DNA from: Macrosoma leucophasiata
Taxonomy: Eukaryota; Arthropoda; Insecta; Lepidoptera; Hedylidae
Assembly (NCBI GenBank): GCA_036365455.1
Contig: JAWQUS010000030.1
Coordinates: forward strand, 5,022,001 to 5,086,000
Direction of reading: 5' to 3'
DNA length: 64,000 bases
The notes below the pieces were generated by a model. That model saw only the letters and a list, made by a program, of their open reading frames with translations. It was not told the origin of the DNA and made no database searches. A program made the position numbers and the translations under genes. Positions 1 through 10,966 of the stretch are shown here, piece after piece (the first letter of the stretch is position 1; each line of letters begins with the position of its first letter).

Positions 1-255
1 CATCGTATAACCTGATACGCATTACCTGATCAATTTGCCGCCAAATGTTAGTGTTCAGCACTGTCGTGTTCTGGTTAGATGGTTATGTATGGCCCCGTAA
101 TAACTATCACAGAGACATAACAACTAAGGTTTCAGGGGTGGCAACGCATCTGCATTTTAACCTCTGGTCTTTGAGTGGGTGTCTATAGGCTGCAGTCATC
201 ACTTAACATCAATGTGAACTGCTAGCTTGTTACCCTCCTTCATTACATTAAAAAA
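1..255 (+). mobile_element. Family A2 SINE copy, cut by window edge
   Basis: The sequence matches the A2 subfamily: GCCGCCAAATG, the CACAGAGACATAACAAC block and the 3' block CATCAATGTGAACTGC, followed by a short A-run after CATTACATT. The 5' end is degraded or lies outside the window. No coding capacity. Confidence 0.8.
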
Positions 256-770
256 TACTTGAGCGAGAACTTCTTGCAATCACACAAGTGTTCAAAATCG
301 CTGTTCTTCCATCACCATACACCACTACCGTTAACTTTCACACAAAACCATACCACATCTCTTGAAGTCCGTAGGCGTAGCGTGGGTTCGCGAAAGTTTC
401 ATATTAATACCTACGTTACCTACGACTTTGAACCAATTTATCTTGATCCCTAAAGTACCAGCTGTCCATATTAATTCCTCGGAGATTCAGGATTCTGGTG
501 TTTGTTGAGGGATCTTGAAATCTGGGCACGTTCCCGATTTGATTCGGTGCCGTTTCTATTTGTTGGGGACATGTGGAATTATTAGGATATCGTATTGTTG
601 TAGGTAGCTTTAACTTATGGGAAGAAAGTCTATTGTTTGTATCTGTTTGGAATTACTTGCATGAGTAATATTAGCAGTGCATGTTTGATCGTAAAAAACT
701 CACCCATTTTGTCAGTTCGTAAGAGATTAAAAAAAATTGATAAAAGGAATGTAACTGCTGGTAGGAATTT
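256..770. other. Unassigned AT-rich DNA
   Basis: No gene or repeat recognised between two family A copies. A 64-codon open frame here has no recognisable domain and is treated as chance. Confidence 0.5.
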
Positions 771-812
771 AGCTCTACCACCAGTACAGTTTAACTGTAC
801 TGGTGGTAGAGC
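771..812. repeat. Perfect 42-bp palindrome at the head of a SINE
   Basis: Two 21-bp arms (771-791 and 792-812) with no spacer. The right arm is the normal family A 5' end; the left arm is an inverted copy of it. This looks like a local snap-back duplication at or after insertion. Confidence 0.9.
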
Positions 813-1092
813 TCCAGTGACGGAGCTCGCGGGCTTAGGCACCACCGCATTACTTAATATACTTGCTGCTAAATGGTAGTGTTCAGCACTATCGTGTTCC
901 GGTCAGGTGGTAATGTACGGCAGTGTAATTTCCGGCACAGAGGCATAACACCTTAGGCCTCAGGAGTGGCAACGCATCTGCATTTTGACCTTGGTCTTTG
1001 TGTGGGTGTCTATAGGCTGCAGTCATCACTTAACATCAATGTGAACTGCATGCTTGTGTGCCGCTTCCATAACATAAAAAAAAAAATTAAAA
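799..1092 (+). mobile_element. Family A1 SINE copy, near full length
   Basis: Starts at ACTGGTGGTAGAGCTCC and ends in CCATAACATA followed by a long A-run. Carries the A1 signature GTAATTTCCGGCACAGAGG. The A-rich 3' end suggests retroposition by a LINE; there is no obvious pol III A/B box in the head, so the ancestry of the 5' part is unknown. Confidence 0.9.
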
Positions 1093-1096
1093 AAAA

Positions 1097-1290
1097 CTGC
1101 CTAGTCTAGTGGTAGCAAGCTACTACTACTACGCTGGGTTTCTGGGTTCAATTCCCGGGTCAGGGATTATAAGAGATAACGGTGTAAAATCCCTTATCTC
1201 TAGTAATGTTGGATTTTTCAATTTTCAAGAAGTATCCCGGTACCTTGGAGTTTGGTGATGTGCCCGGAGATGTCAACACTTAAGTGGAAT
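1097..1290 (+). mobile_element. Family D tRNA-headed SINE, partial
   Basis: The head reads TAGTCTAGTGGTAGCAAG (A-box-like) and, about 40 bases on, GGGTTCAATTCCCGGG (B-box-like), the arrangement of a tRNA-derived pol III promoter. The body matches other D copies (tggagtttggtgatgtgccc). The tail half is missing. Confidence 0.7.
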
Positions 1291-1375
1291 TAAGTAAGTA
1301 GCGTTGAACAAGATCAATAAGCACGTAGATTAGGTGGTGTTTTGGTATTTAATCTCTCCTTTCACCAAAAAATCA

Positions 1376-1481
1376 CCACCGCGTTGCCAAATCTACCGCT
1401 AAATTGTAGTGTTTTGCACTATCGTGTTCCGGTTAGGCCCTGTAATTTCCGGCACAGACGCAATAATTAATTTAGGCAAAG
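1376..1481 (+). mobile_element. Family A fragment
   Basis: A central piece of family A (taccgctaaattgtagtg ... gtaatttccggcacag) with an internal deletion after CCGGTTAGG. Both ends are missing. Confidence 0.7.
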
Positions 1482-1687
1482 TTGTACCTAGGTACTCACA
1501 AAAATTGATACAGACTAATATGATCTTCCATTCGCAAATTTTTATTGTGTCCTGATTTTTTTTATATCCATGTTAGATTCTCTGTGGAAGTTAAAAGCAT
1601 AAAAATGAGCTCAAATATGACCAAGTCCTCTATTATACATATGTGATTAAAATGTAGAGTTTATTTCTTATATCTCTGGTAGTAGAG

Positions 1688-1893
1688 TGTTTATCTATAT
1701 CTATACTTTATTATTTAATATTATAAAGCTGAATAGTTTGTTTGTTTGAACGCGCTAATCTCAGGAACTATGGGTTCGATTCTTTCAGTGTTAGATAGTC
1801 CATTTATCGAGGAAGGCTAAAGGCTATATATCATCACGCTATGACTAATAGGAACGGAGCAGTGCGCACGAAGCCGGGGCGGGCAGCTAGTTT
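1688..1893 (+). mobile_element. Non-autonomous Helitron-like remnant
   Basis: Contains ctttattatttaatattataaagc near its start and ends in cgaagccggggcgggcagCTAGT, with a GC-rich imperfect hairpin before CTAGT. That end structure fits the Helitron pattern, and similar sequences are abundant in Lepidoptera as far as I recall. No protein coded. Class assignment is inference. Confidence 0.5.
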
Positions 1894-2334
1894 CTTATAT
1901 ATATGATAGTAGAGATATTATAAATAAACACTACCTAAATGATTGAAGCTAATTCCAAATTGGTAAAGGATGCATCTTGTCATAGATATGAGCGTGATAT
2001 AACGTACACCCAACTTAGAAGTTTCTACTTAAGGGGGTGTCCATGTGGGCGGTGACCCTCCCACGAGGCCACATGTGCACTTAATATCCCGACATTTGTC
2101 AGTTTGTAATTGCGAAACGATTCCACTCTCGCTGTCCCTTGCTTAAATCTTAATGCTACTTTAGTTTATTGTCTTAGTTGCGCCGCAGAGTTTTGTGATT
2201 TCGGGTCGTTTGTTGAAATTTTAACCAGCAAGGTCACTGGAGTTTTTAAAATGTCAATTTAAGGTACTCAATTAAACTAATTCGAACGAATAAAGTCATC
2301 CATGTTTTTAATCTTTGTTATTGATTCAAAGTAG
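1894..2334. other. Unassigned spacer
   Basis: No gene, repeat or RNA recognised in this stretch. Confidence 0.5.
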
Positions 2335-2611
2335 ATAGTAGAGCTCCAGTGACGGACCACGCAAGCGTAGGCACCACCGCATTACCTAATATACTTGCCG
2401 CTAAATGGTAGTGTTCAACACTATCGTGTTCCGGTCGGGTTGTAATGAACGGCCCTGTAATTTCCGACACAGAGGCATAACACCTTAGGCCACAGGCAAC
2501 GTATCTGCATTTAGACTTCTGGTTATTGTGTAGATGTCTATAGGCTGCAGTCATCACTTAACATCAATGTGAACTGCATGCTTGTTTGCCACTTTTATAA
2601 CATTAAAAAAC
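2335..2611 (+). mobile_element. Family A1 SINE copy
   Basis: Near complete, lacking only the first few bases of the head; ends in acattaaaaaac. Directly abuts a MITE on its 3' side. Confidence 0.85.
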
Positions 2612-3076
2612 ATAAATATAACTACGTTAAGAAAAACCGACTTCAAAACTGAAAAGTAAAAAATAATAAAGATATATTGTAATTATATGCTACCTATTAT
2701 TTATATGTGCTATTTACTAATAGGTTTGAAGTCGGTGCCAAGCTTTAAACAAATAATTATATTTTAATCACTTAAATATGAATACGAGGAAATTAATACA
2801 CTGAACAAAACGTAACCGGCGAATTGTGGGTGTTTGCATGTATGCTTGAATTCATGCATTTACCTCTGCCTACCCCTTCGGAGATTACAAGCGTGAAGTT
2901 ACGTTTTAATACAATGAAATGCCTAATTTAGTGATTTTGGCTTAGTAAATAGCGCATATAAATAATAGGTAGTATTATTATATACTTTTTTTATTATATA
3001 CTATATATAATTAAATCTTTATTATTTTTTACTTTTCAGTTTTGAAGTCGGTTTTTCTTAACGTAGTTATATTTAT
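2612..3076. mobile_element. MITE with long terminal inverted repeats, carrying a D fragment
   Basis: The left end (ATAAATATAACTACG...) is repeated in inverse at the right end for at least 60 bp, and homology resumes further inside (CTATTTACTAA blocks), giving TIRs of roughly 120 bp. The interior holds a family D tail fragment (about 2805-2905). No transposase. The sequence gaagtcggtgccaagc inside is shared with other AT-rich Lepidoptera-type MITEs from memory. No certain target duplication. Confidence 0.75.
2805..2905 (+). mobile_element. Family D 3' fragment nested in the MITE
   Basis: Reads aacgtaaccggcgaattg ... cctaccccttcgg ... gcgtgaagttacg, the conserved 3' part of D. Its position inside the inverted repeats means it either inserted into the MITE or was captured by it. 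Confidence 0.7.
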
Positions 3077-3354
3077 TTAATGCTTTTTAGTTTATTACTG
3101 CATTGCCAATTAGATTAATGTTCACATTTGTTAAATTTGTAAAATGTTACACGACTATACGAAATCAATGAAAAAAATTATCCACGAAGGAGTAAATAAG
3201 CTGTGTTGTGTCGTCGATGAGTAAATGTGTCATTGTCACTTGTTGTCATCTTGTTGTCATACGCATTAGGACTATCTAGGACGTCAGTGGATTCAACGCA
3301 CTGTATGACAACTCGTCGTCTATTCATAATCCTTTAGTCTGAGGTGAAAGTAAG

Positions 3355-3632
3355 TTTTTTTTTTTTTATGTAATGGAAGTGCATGCAGTTCACATTGATG
3401 TTAAGTGATGACTGCAGCCTATAACCACTCAAAGACCAAGGTCAAAATGCAGATGCGTTACCACTCCTGAGGCCTAAGGGTGTGATGCCTCTGTGCCGGA
3501 AATTACAGGACCGTACATTACCACCTGACCGGAACACGATAGTGCTGAACACTACCATTTAGCGGCAAGTATATTAGGTAATGCAGTGGTGCTTACGCCC
3601 GCGAGCTCCGTCACTGGAGCTCTACCACCAGT
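3355..3632 (-). mobile_element. Family A1 SINE copy, full length
   Basis: The poly-T run at 3355-3368 is the A-tail on the other strand; the head ends at ctctaccaccagt. Full set of A1 blocks with one short gap near the tail. Confidence 0.9.
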
Positions 3633-3794
3633 AAAAAGTAAAAAAATGCTCATAAAATAAAAACTGATGGGCCTATCTGAATCAAATTTTTATGGGACCA
3701 ATTCGAAACTATTCCGCATCAAACAAAAAAGAATGACGTAAATCGATCCAGTAATCTCGGCAAATTTCACGTACATACATATAAAAATATATAT

Positions 3795-3843
3795 ATACCG
3801 GCCGAATTGTGAACCTTCTCGTTTTTTGAACTCGGTTAAAAAG
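3795..3843. repeat. Fragment of gaagtcggtt-type MITE family
   Basis: Reads ggccgaattgtgaacc ... ttttttgaactcggtta, a decayed match to the element at 17083-17478. Confidence 0.45.
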
Positions 3844-3848
3844 TACTA

Positions 3849-3910
3849 ACTGCTTGGATACGTAGCCGGCCATGGCGTCCTAGTGAGTTAGGGCCCTAAG
3901 CGTCAAATGG
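3849..3910. repeat. Dispersed ~60-bp repeat, pair with 39727-39800
   Basis: Shares cttggatacgtagccggc and cctagtgagttag with the second site in the same orientation. Class unknown; probably the end of a larger transposable element. Confidence 0.6.
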
Positions 3911-3954
3911 TTCGTCCATCCCTACATCCAAGCAGGAAGATGTTGACTGGAGAG

Positions 3955-4203
3955 TTCCAGTGCTCGAGGGCGTAGACACCACCGCATTACCTATTCTATT
4001 ACTCCGCCAAATGGTAGTGTTCAGTACTATCGTGTTCCATTTGAATGGTAAAGTATGGCCCCGTAATAACTATCACAGAGACATAACAACTTAGATCTTA
4101 GGGGTGGCAACGCATCTGCTTTTAGACCTCTGTTTTTTTGACTAGATGTCTGTAACATGAATGTGAACTGCATACATATTTGCCACCTTACTTAGATAAA
4201 TAA
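3955..4203 (+). mobile_element. Family A2 SINE copy
   Basis: A2 signature: ctcgagggcgtag head, GCCAAATGG, CCCCGTAATAACTATCACAG, AGGGGTGGCAACGC. Internal deletion in the 3' third; ends in taaataaata instead of a pure A-tail. Confidence 0.85.
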
Positions 4204-4448
4204 ATATGGGGAATAGGATCAGTGCTTAAAGAATGCTGGTTCTCCCATCATCCACAGAAGTCGGCACTGTTGTGGCTTCTAAGGGAAACGTGGCAACTTT
4301 TAAGTGAGACCAAATATGACCACGTCAACAATAGGCTGCCCTTTTGTACATATGATTAAAATAATTATTATGTTTATACATACATATTATATCTGTACAT
4401 ACCCCTACAAAATGAACCTAGTTAAATATTGAAAAGACCTAATGTTTA

Positions 4449-4611
4449 AAGGCTGCAGTCATCACTTAACATCAATGAGAACTGCATGCTTGTTTGCCAC
4501 ATTTTGATACATAAAAAAAAAACACGATAGTGCTGAACACTATCATTTGGCGGCAAAAAGATTAGATAATGCGGTGGCTCAAACACCTACACTTGGAACT
4601 TAACCACTAGC
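4449..4611. mobile_element. Chimeric family A pieces in opposite orientation
   Basis: 4449-4521 is the 3' end of family A on + with an A-tail; 4522-4611 is the 5' end of family A on -. The two are joined at the A-tail, so the central part is absent. Could be two insertions with a deletion, or an inversion inside one copy. Confidence 0.75.
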
Positions 4612-4613
4612 AA

Positions 4614-5600
4614 ACTGTTGACTGTTAACAATTAAAATAATACCTTTACATTTAAAAACCAGCTTAAATATTGCTCATAACTATTTGCATAACCAAAAGC
4701 CGCTTCGATAGTAAAATAATAAAATGGCCCAAATTAACACACAGCTAGTTCGCATGTCGAAACAGAAAGAATCAAACAAAATTAACAAATAACAAAACGC
4801 TGACTGCATAAAGCAAATTGCAGCCATGTTGGATGAAAAATGGCGGGAAATTGTTACGTCAGCATTTTTATTTGCGGCCAGCTACGGCATAGGTTATGTT
4901 TACACGCCATACTTGAGTTAGGCGGTGTTTACATTTGTTTTTCGGCAATTAAACGTTCATACGATTTGAAATGTAATTTTGTTTATTAACTGTGCAAATG
5001 CTTCATAATTTTATTTATCGTTTTAGTTACAAAGGAGATGTTGCAAAAATGTATGGACCTCCGGCCATGTATTGTACACAATATCATTAAACAGGCAAAA
5101 TCAATATAAAAACTTTTTTACTGCATATATTCACTTATTTAGCTTTGTTTGCAGTTACAAAACATTATTTGCAGTTAGAGTTGCAACTCAAACCAACATG
5201 GCGAATATGGCGAGCGATGTCATTTTGACATTTTCATTTTTTAATTGTTTTTTGTTTATATAGTACTTGGAGAAAAAAGTCTTATTTTCTAAATACTATC
5301 GAAATCGATTTCATGTGTTAATACTAAGAACTTAAACTAATCGATTTCCAATTTAAAGAAGCGTCTGCTGTATCGCCGCCATGTTAAATATGGTTGAAAA
5401 TGATAAAATCGTTTGAATTAAATGTGGTAGTAACTCTAAAATATATTCTTTAATAAATTAATTGTATTTTTTTCGGATTCTTCTTTAATTTACCCATTTT
5501 TTGAGGACGTGTACGAACTAGGGCCGAGCTCGCAACATCTCCTTTACATCATGTTTACAATGTGAATTGAAGATAATAAATAATATGCAAATAATGACTA
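4614..5600. other. Unassigned AT-rich DNA, possible weak-TIR element inside
   Basis: No gene seen. aaaggagatgttgc at about 5031-5044 recurs inverted at about 5531-5544, the only hint of structure; it could bound a ~510-bp MITE but there is no clear target duplication. Small open frames here carry no motif. Confidence 0.4.
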
Positions 5601-5940
5601 CCTCAGTAGTCTTCTGGTAGCAGACCATCACTGCTACACGCAATGGCGTAGCTAACGTGGGGCGGATAAGCAAAAAAGAGTTTTATTTAAAGAGAGGGTG
5701 TCACCCCCAAACGGGTGGCACCCGGTACGGGCCGCCCCCGCCGTCCACCTATAGCTACGCCACTGGCTACACGGTCATGGAGTGCTAGTTACCACAGTTG
5801 TTTAACTCTGGAGCTGTTGGAATTTTTGTCATTTTCTGGAAATTTGCCAGTGCCACCCTCGGAGTTTGGCAATGTACCCGGCGATGTAAATAGGCTTGCC
5901 ACCTGTTATAGGGGCCAAAAACATAACCGGTGAATCATAA
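5601..5940 (+). mobile_element. Family D SINE copy split by a hAT-type MITE
   Basis: The D head (cagtagtcttctggtagcag) lies at 5604-5640 and the D body resumes at 5774 (tcatggagtgctag ... aaacataaccggtgaatc). The gap is filled by the 5641-5765 element with its target duplication. Confidence 0.8.
5641..5765. mobile_element. hAT-type MITE, 125 bp
   Basis: Terminal inverted repeats CAATGGCGTAGCTA and (inverse of the right end) CAGTGGCGTAGCTA, one mismatch in 14. Flanked by the 8-bp duplication GCTACACG at 5633-5640 and 5766-5773. An 8-bp duplication with CAnTGG-type ends is the hAT pattern. Too short to code a transposase. Confidence 0.9.
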
Positions 5941-5952
5941 GGTTTCATATTT

Positions 5953-7005
5953 GTTTCAATGTATGCAACGACAATTCATGGTGATTTGAAGCGATGGTAA
6001 ACACTCGCCAGATTATTTAACACGACCAGGCCAGCAATGAGCAAAATTTTGCTGAAAATTACCAATGAGAAAAACACGATTAGATTCATTTCCTGTTTTG
6101 AAAATTGAGATTAGCAAATCCTATTTATGATTAGGTACATCACTTGAGGACACAATGTTTCGTAACAAAAATATAAAACAAAAAGGTGTTTCACGTTTTT
6201 ACGATCAAAACTCCAAAACTGGAGTTGTGATCGCAAAAAAGTTCAGCTAAATGAAAAAGTGAAAAATGCACCAAATTAACCACATCATCAAAACTAACGC
6301 GTTCAGCGTTCGAAAATGTTAAAAAAGCTGTCAACTTAGGTTGCGTCCATAAACTTTTTAATTGCCGTGAATTTGAGACCAATGGTGGAAAAAAACTGTA
6401 TTGTTTGATATTAGAATCGAAACCGATGAAAACTTCCGACACTCCAGCATCGACGCGAAAACCGAACTGGAGAGTTCAAATTAAAAATTAATACTGCGGA
6501 ATTTCGAGTGTATGAGTGTGGCTGCACATTTAATTGCTGTTAAAATTGTTACGAGAAAAACCTAAACAATATCGCACTTTGGTGGCTATTTGGTGCAACT
6601 GTGAGACATATCGTTGATGGGTCTTACGTAAATTAGTACCTAGGTACTGTTTCGATTGTCTCGTGTAAACCCTAAGTTTCTTTTTTATTATTTAGATACC
6701 TACCTTTTTTTGTTTTTTTTTTTAATTATTTATTGTATTTATTTTTCCTTTTATTATTTTTAGTTATTGTGTATATTTACTGATCTCTTTATGTCTTAGT
6801 TATGTGTAAATCTAAAATGTACCCGTGTTGTGTCTCAAGGTTGTGTCAAATAAAGAAGTTACAGTTTCACTTTTATTATGTCGAAGGTATGGACAGAAAG
6901 GTATAACTACATTTCATGGTGTTTTGGTGTGATGGAAGAGACTCGTCAGATTTTTCAATATGGCCTAGTATTGCTGAAAATTCATGAATGAGACACTATC
7001 GCTTA
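5953..7005. repeat. Diverged direct repeat pair in unassigned DNA
   Basis: About 5953-6085 and 6890-7005 share an order of blocks: ttcatggtg, cgccagatt / cgtcagatt, tgctgaaaatt and tgag. They look like two decayed copies of one element. The DNA between shows no gene. Confidence 0.45.
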
Positions 7006-7187
7006 CGGTTTTGGAGCTTGTGACTGTTTATCGGGCTGTTTGTCAGCGCCTACGTTCAACACGGGAAATAAAAGTGCTATAATAATAATATGATGTTGAC
7101 GTAATTAAAGTTTTAGAAAAAGGTTATTATTTACCATAGGAACTGAGTTTATAATATTAAATTATTGTTTTTATACCCTTTATAATA

Positions 7188-7246
7188 TGTCCACGACACA
7201 GGTTTATACTTAGTGTGGACGTGTAATTGTATGCGTATTTTTTTAA
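7188..7246 (+). mobile_element. Family E 3' end fragment
   Basis: Reads ccacgacacaggtttatac followed by a G-rich stretch and gcgtatttttttaa, matching the 3' end of the complete E copies. Confidence 0.65.
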
Positions 7247-7307
7247 ATATACCTAATTCTGCATATTAGGTACTTATTGAAATTTATCAATTTTTCCCAA
7301 TTTATTT

Positions 7308-7705
7308 CATGTTACGAAGGAGCCAAATAAGCACACATTTCACATGGATGTTAAGTGATGTTTGCAGCCTATAAAAATCTACACAAAGAGCAGAGGTCAA
7401 AATGCAGATGCGTTGCCACCCCTGAGACCTAAGTTATTATGTGTCTTTAATAGTTATTACGGGGCCATACATTACCATCTGACCGGAACACGATAGTGCT
7501 GAACGCATTTGGCGGCAGACAGATGAGGTAATGCGGTGGTGCCTACGCCCCCTACTACCTAACCCACTCTATACACACCTTTCATCTTAATCTAATTATC
7601 GTAAACCGTAGCGCGGACTTCTGTCAAGTCATTTACAATTACTTACTCCTCTTGTTTAATTATACAAAAAAAACGCCCTCGAGCCCCTACACTAGAAGTT
7701 CACCA
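7308..7705 (-). mobile_element. Family A2 SINE copy interrupted by a short retroposed insert
   Basis: Body at 7308-7550 (tail side to tgcctacgcc) and head at 7676-7705 (ctcgagcccctacac ... caccagt). The insert between carries an A-run on + and is flanked by ACGCCC on both sides. Confidence 0.75.
7552..7675 (+). mobile_element. ~120-bp retroposed insert of unknown origin
   Basis: Begins cctactacctaaccc and ends atacaaaaaaa before a repeated ACGCCC. The A-tail plus short duplication suggest retroposition of a small RNA or a truncated LINE end. I do not recognise the parent. Confidence 0.45.
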
Positions 7706-8096
7706 GTAAAAATATTGTGGTACTATTTACGCCACTATTAGTGACAAAGTATTTACGAATCTATCACGTTAACAATACGTTTCTTTTTTGGAAGTCAATA
7801 AAAAGTTATTCAATCCACGAAAGCTACATACACAACTCATCAGCTCAAAATTACTACTCTCCTACTTACGCAAGTTGTAATTAGTTACCCATACATAGTA
7901 GTTCTGTTGCAAAACCATATCATACATACATACACATTAAAATTCCATCCCACATACATTTAAGACAATGGCACAATAGCGATCAAATTACTGGGCGCGG
8001 TAATAGCGTATGTCAATGTAATTTTAATTTGTATATCATGTTTGGTTGGTATCACTTGGATTACCTATATAATTTCTGAGTGACAGGTAAAAAAAC

Positions 8097-8600
8097 GTAT
8101 CTTGACGCCTGTAATCCTCGAAGGGGTAGGCAGAGGTAAATACACACATTCAAGCATAATATGCTAACATCCTCTAGTCTACTGGTGGTAGAGCTCCAGT
8201 GACGGAGCTCGCGGGCGTAGGCACCACCACATTACCTAATATACTTGCCGCTAAATGGTAGTGTTCAGCACTATCGTGTTCCGGTCAGGTGGTAATGTAA
8301 ATAAATGTACGGCCCTGTAATTTCCGGCACAGAGGCATAACACCTTAGGCCTCAGGAGTGGTAACGCATCTGCATTTTTACCTTTGGTCATTGTGTGGGT
8401 GTCTATAGGCTGCAGTCATCACTTAACATCAATGTGAACTGTATGCTTGTTTGCCACTTTTAAGACATAAAAAAAAAACCCACCGGTCACGTTTGCCGGT
8501 TACGTTTTCGGCCCATGTAAACGGTGGCGAGCCTGTTGACATCTCCGGGCACGTTACCAAACTTCGAGTTACTGGTATACTGCAAAATATGGAAAAATCC
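8097..8600 (-). mobile_element. Family D copy interrupted by family A1
   Basis: The D tail (ttgacgcctgtaatcc ... gcagaggtaaat) lies at 8101-8166 and the body continues at 8483-8570 (gccggttacg ... gttgacatctccgggcac). The A1 copy sits exactly between, so D is the older insertion. Confidence 0.8.
8181..8478 (+). mobile_element. Family A1 SINE copy, full length
   Basis: Starts at ACTGGTGGTAGAGC and ends with an A-run after taagacat. A 10-bp slip near aatgtaaataaatgtacgg is a small internal duplication. Confidence 0.9.
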
Positions 8601-8626
8601 CAATAGAATCAGAGATAAAGGACTTT

Positions 8627-8672
8627 ATCCACTGTGACTAGTCCTTGCAGCCCTGATGGTGTAGAGCTAAAA
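8627..8672 (-). mobile_element. Short fragment of the RTE-like LINE RT region
   Basis: ctgtgactagtccttgcagc and gatggtgtagagctaa match the strand-equivalent stretch of the intact LINE near 43664-43705, with a few changes. Confidence 0.55.
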
Positions 8673-9353
8673 ATTTTCAAATTAAAATTTAATCGATTTT
8701 ATACATGAAATCTTTCAATTCCTTCATACAAGAAAAAAAATTTCATTCGTCATCAACATAGTCATTCACTTAGCAGAGTTCCAAGTGCATACACTACTGA
8801 GAAGAACTGACATCTCCGCTACTGAACAAACTCAGAGTGTTGTTCTTTTAGTCAAAATACTTAGATCTAATTCAAATGGGAAATAAAGTAGAATAAGTAT
8901 ACAAGTAATGTGAACGTCCATACCACCAGTATATTCCTGGAAGATGGTGATTACGATTTCTCATATCATTCCACTCCTAATTTTAGCGCCAGTGAATCGC
9001 AATTGAAACCTAATTGTTTCCGAGTGCAGATGAAAAGCACCGGCGATACTATCGCTCGGTATTTATATCGTTAATACGATCCACTCATTTGGGCATGACT
9101 GGCGGAATATGCCCGCATGTGGGGTCCGACGTAGAACGTAACTGCTTACGTTATTGTTTTGTTTGAAAATTTTAAAGTATTTATCTAATTATACGTGAAT
9201 TAACTGTTTCGTTTTCTGTAGACCCCTAGTGACAAAGCTTGACCGTGTCAAATGTCATTGCATTAATCTGTTTTTTGTCATAAAGATGTCTGATTTGACA
9301 TCTTTATGACAAAAAAGGGAGGATACATTTCTTGGGAATAATATCATTTTTTA
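8673..9353. other. Unassigned DNA with a hairpin at 9271-9316
   Basis: No gene. One inverted repeat with 20-bp perfect arms (9271-9290, 9297-9316) and a 6-base spacer. Confidence 0.6.
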
Positions 9354-9628
9354 ACTGGTGGTATAGCTCCAGTGACAGAGCTCGCGGGCGTAGGCACTGT
9401 GGCATTACCTAATATATTTGCCGCTAAATGGTAGTGTTCAGCACTATCGTGTTCCGGTCAGGTGGTAATGTACGGCCCTGTATTTTCCGAAAGACCTTAG
9501 GCCTCAGGAGTGGCAACGCATCTGCATTTTGACCTCTGGTCATTGTGTGGGTGTCAACTGGCTGCAGTCATCACTTATCATCAATGTGAACTGCATGCTT
9601 GTTTGCCACTTATATTACATCAAAAAAA
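9354..9628 (+). mobile_element. Family A1 SINE copy
   Basis: Complete head; the segment between gtattttccg and aggcctcagg is shortened. Ends in ttacatcaaaaaaa. Confidence 0.88.
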
Positions 9629-10499
9629 TCAAGAAGGTCAAGCAAATACAAATTTTAAGCTGAGAGCGCCCTCTGCGTTTGCTGATTGTCCGGTAAAGAC
9701 TAGTGCCGTATCGAGACGTGCCGCCTACATGAAACTATATACATATACTGTCTATTAAAAAAAAACTAAGTTTCTCTGCCATCGAAGTGACAAAATTGAA
9801 AACCTGAATACCTATTTGTTCTTTACCACTTAGGCCACCCCTACACCATAATATTAAAAAAATAATTAAGTAATAAATAATTGACCTAAAAAATACACAT
9901 TATAATTTACAGAAGATATTTTAGTGGTTTACAGTAAGTAATACATACTTACTGTAAACCACAAAAATATCTTTTGTGTAATTGTTTGAGAGCCGAGAGG
10001 CATGTATTATCATGTATTATAATACATACCTGTGTATATTACTACGTTTTTTCCTAAAAATGATCTTACAAAACGTCATTTAAAAATTGCTTTGTCAAAA
10101 TAGATCCGAACCCAAACGTTTACGTTCCACGTCCCAAAACTATGAGGGGCCTTATAAGCATTTTGCTGATCATTTAACCCGTCTTCCTTTGTGGTGGATA
10201 ATTTTTAATATGAATCCAATTAGTGATATCCTAAGCAGGTCATCCAATATTCGACATGAAAGGATGACCTTCGTGCAGTGATTGGTGAGATCTGATACAT
10301 TGGTAGGAGAACGGGGTTAGTGAGATATTATTGAGGTGAAATTAGTTTATTATAAAGTTCAGTTCACTTTCGGCCAAATTCTCCAACGTCACTCAAATCT
10401 AAGTGGGACTTAAAAGTCTTCTGTCCTTATAAAACACGTTCAAACGATAGAGATAGCGCACATTTGAGGGTTGCTTAAAATTGAGTATCGTTTAAGTAT
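9629..10499. other. Unassigned AT-rich DNA with a hairpin at 9913-9973
   Basis: No gene. Inverted repeat with 28-bp arms (9913-9940, 9946-9973), one mismatch and a 5-base loop. Confidence 0.6.
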
Positions 10500-10680
10500 T
10501 CGGCCATTAGAGTGGCAATCGCGTACCGGAAAACGAAGCATAAGCAGGCCCCCCACAAGATGGACCGACGTCCTGGTGAAGGTCGCGGACAATCGCTGGA
10601 TGAGGGCGGCCCAGGACCGTTCGTTGTGGCAATCTTTGGAGGGTGGCCTTTATCCAGCAGTGGACGTCTTTTGGCTGATA
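10500..10680 (+). pseudogene. 5'-truncated LINE 3' end (second RTE-like type)
   Basis: Translation gives the C-terminal stretch RPPTRWTDVLVKV ... RWMRAAQDRSLWQSL, which I know as the end of Lepidoptera-type endonuclease-reverse transcriptase LINE ORFs, then the 3' end ccagcagtggacgtcttttg. The tail is cut directly by a family A1 copy. The 3' end is shared with family B, so this LINE type is a candidate driver of B. Confidence 0.7.
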
Positions 10681-10966
10681 TGGTAGAGCTCCAGTGGCGG
10701 GGCTCGTGGGCGTGAGCACCACCGCATTACCTAATAAACTTGCCGCTAAATGGTAGTGTTCAGCACTCTCGTGTTCCGATCAGGTGGTAATGTACGGCCC
10801 TATAATTTTCGGCACAGACGCATAACACCTTAGGCCTCAGGAGTGGTAACGCATCTGCATTTTGACCTTGGTCTTTGTGTGGGTGTCTATAGGCTGCAGT
10901 CATCACCTAACATCAATGTGAACTGCATGCTTGTATGCCACTTCCATTACATAAATAAATACATGT
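10681..10966 (+). mobile_element. Family A1 SINE copy
   Basis: Starts at tggtagagctccagtgg directly at the end of the LINE fragment; ends ccattacataaataaat. Confidence 0.88.

Noticed and set aside
5031..5544. MITE bounded by aaaggagatgttgc inverted repeats
   Set aside because: Fourteen matching bases alone, no clear duplication; noted in the spacer entry but not called as an element.
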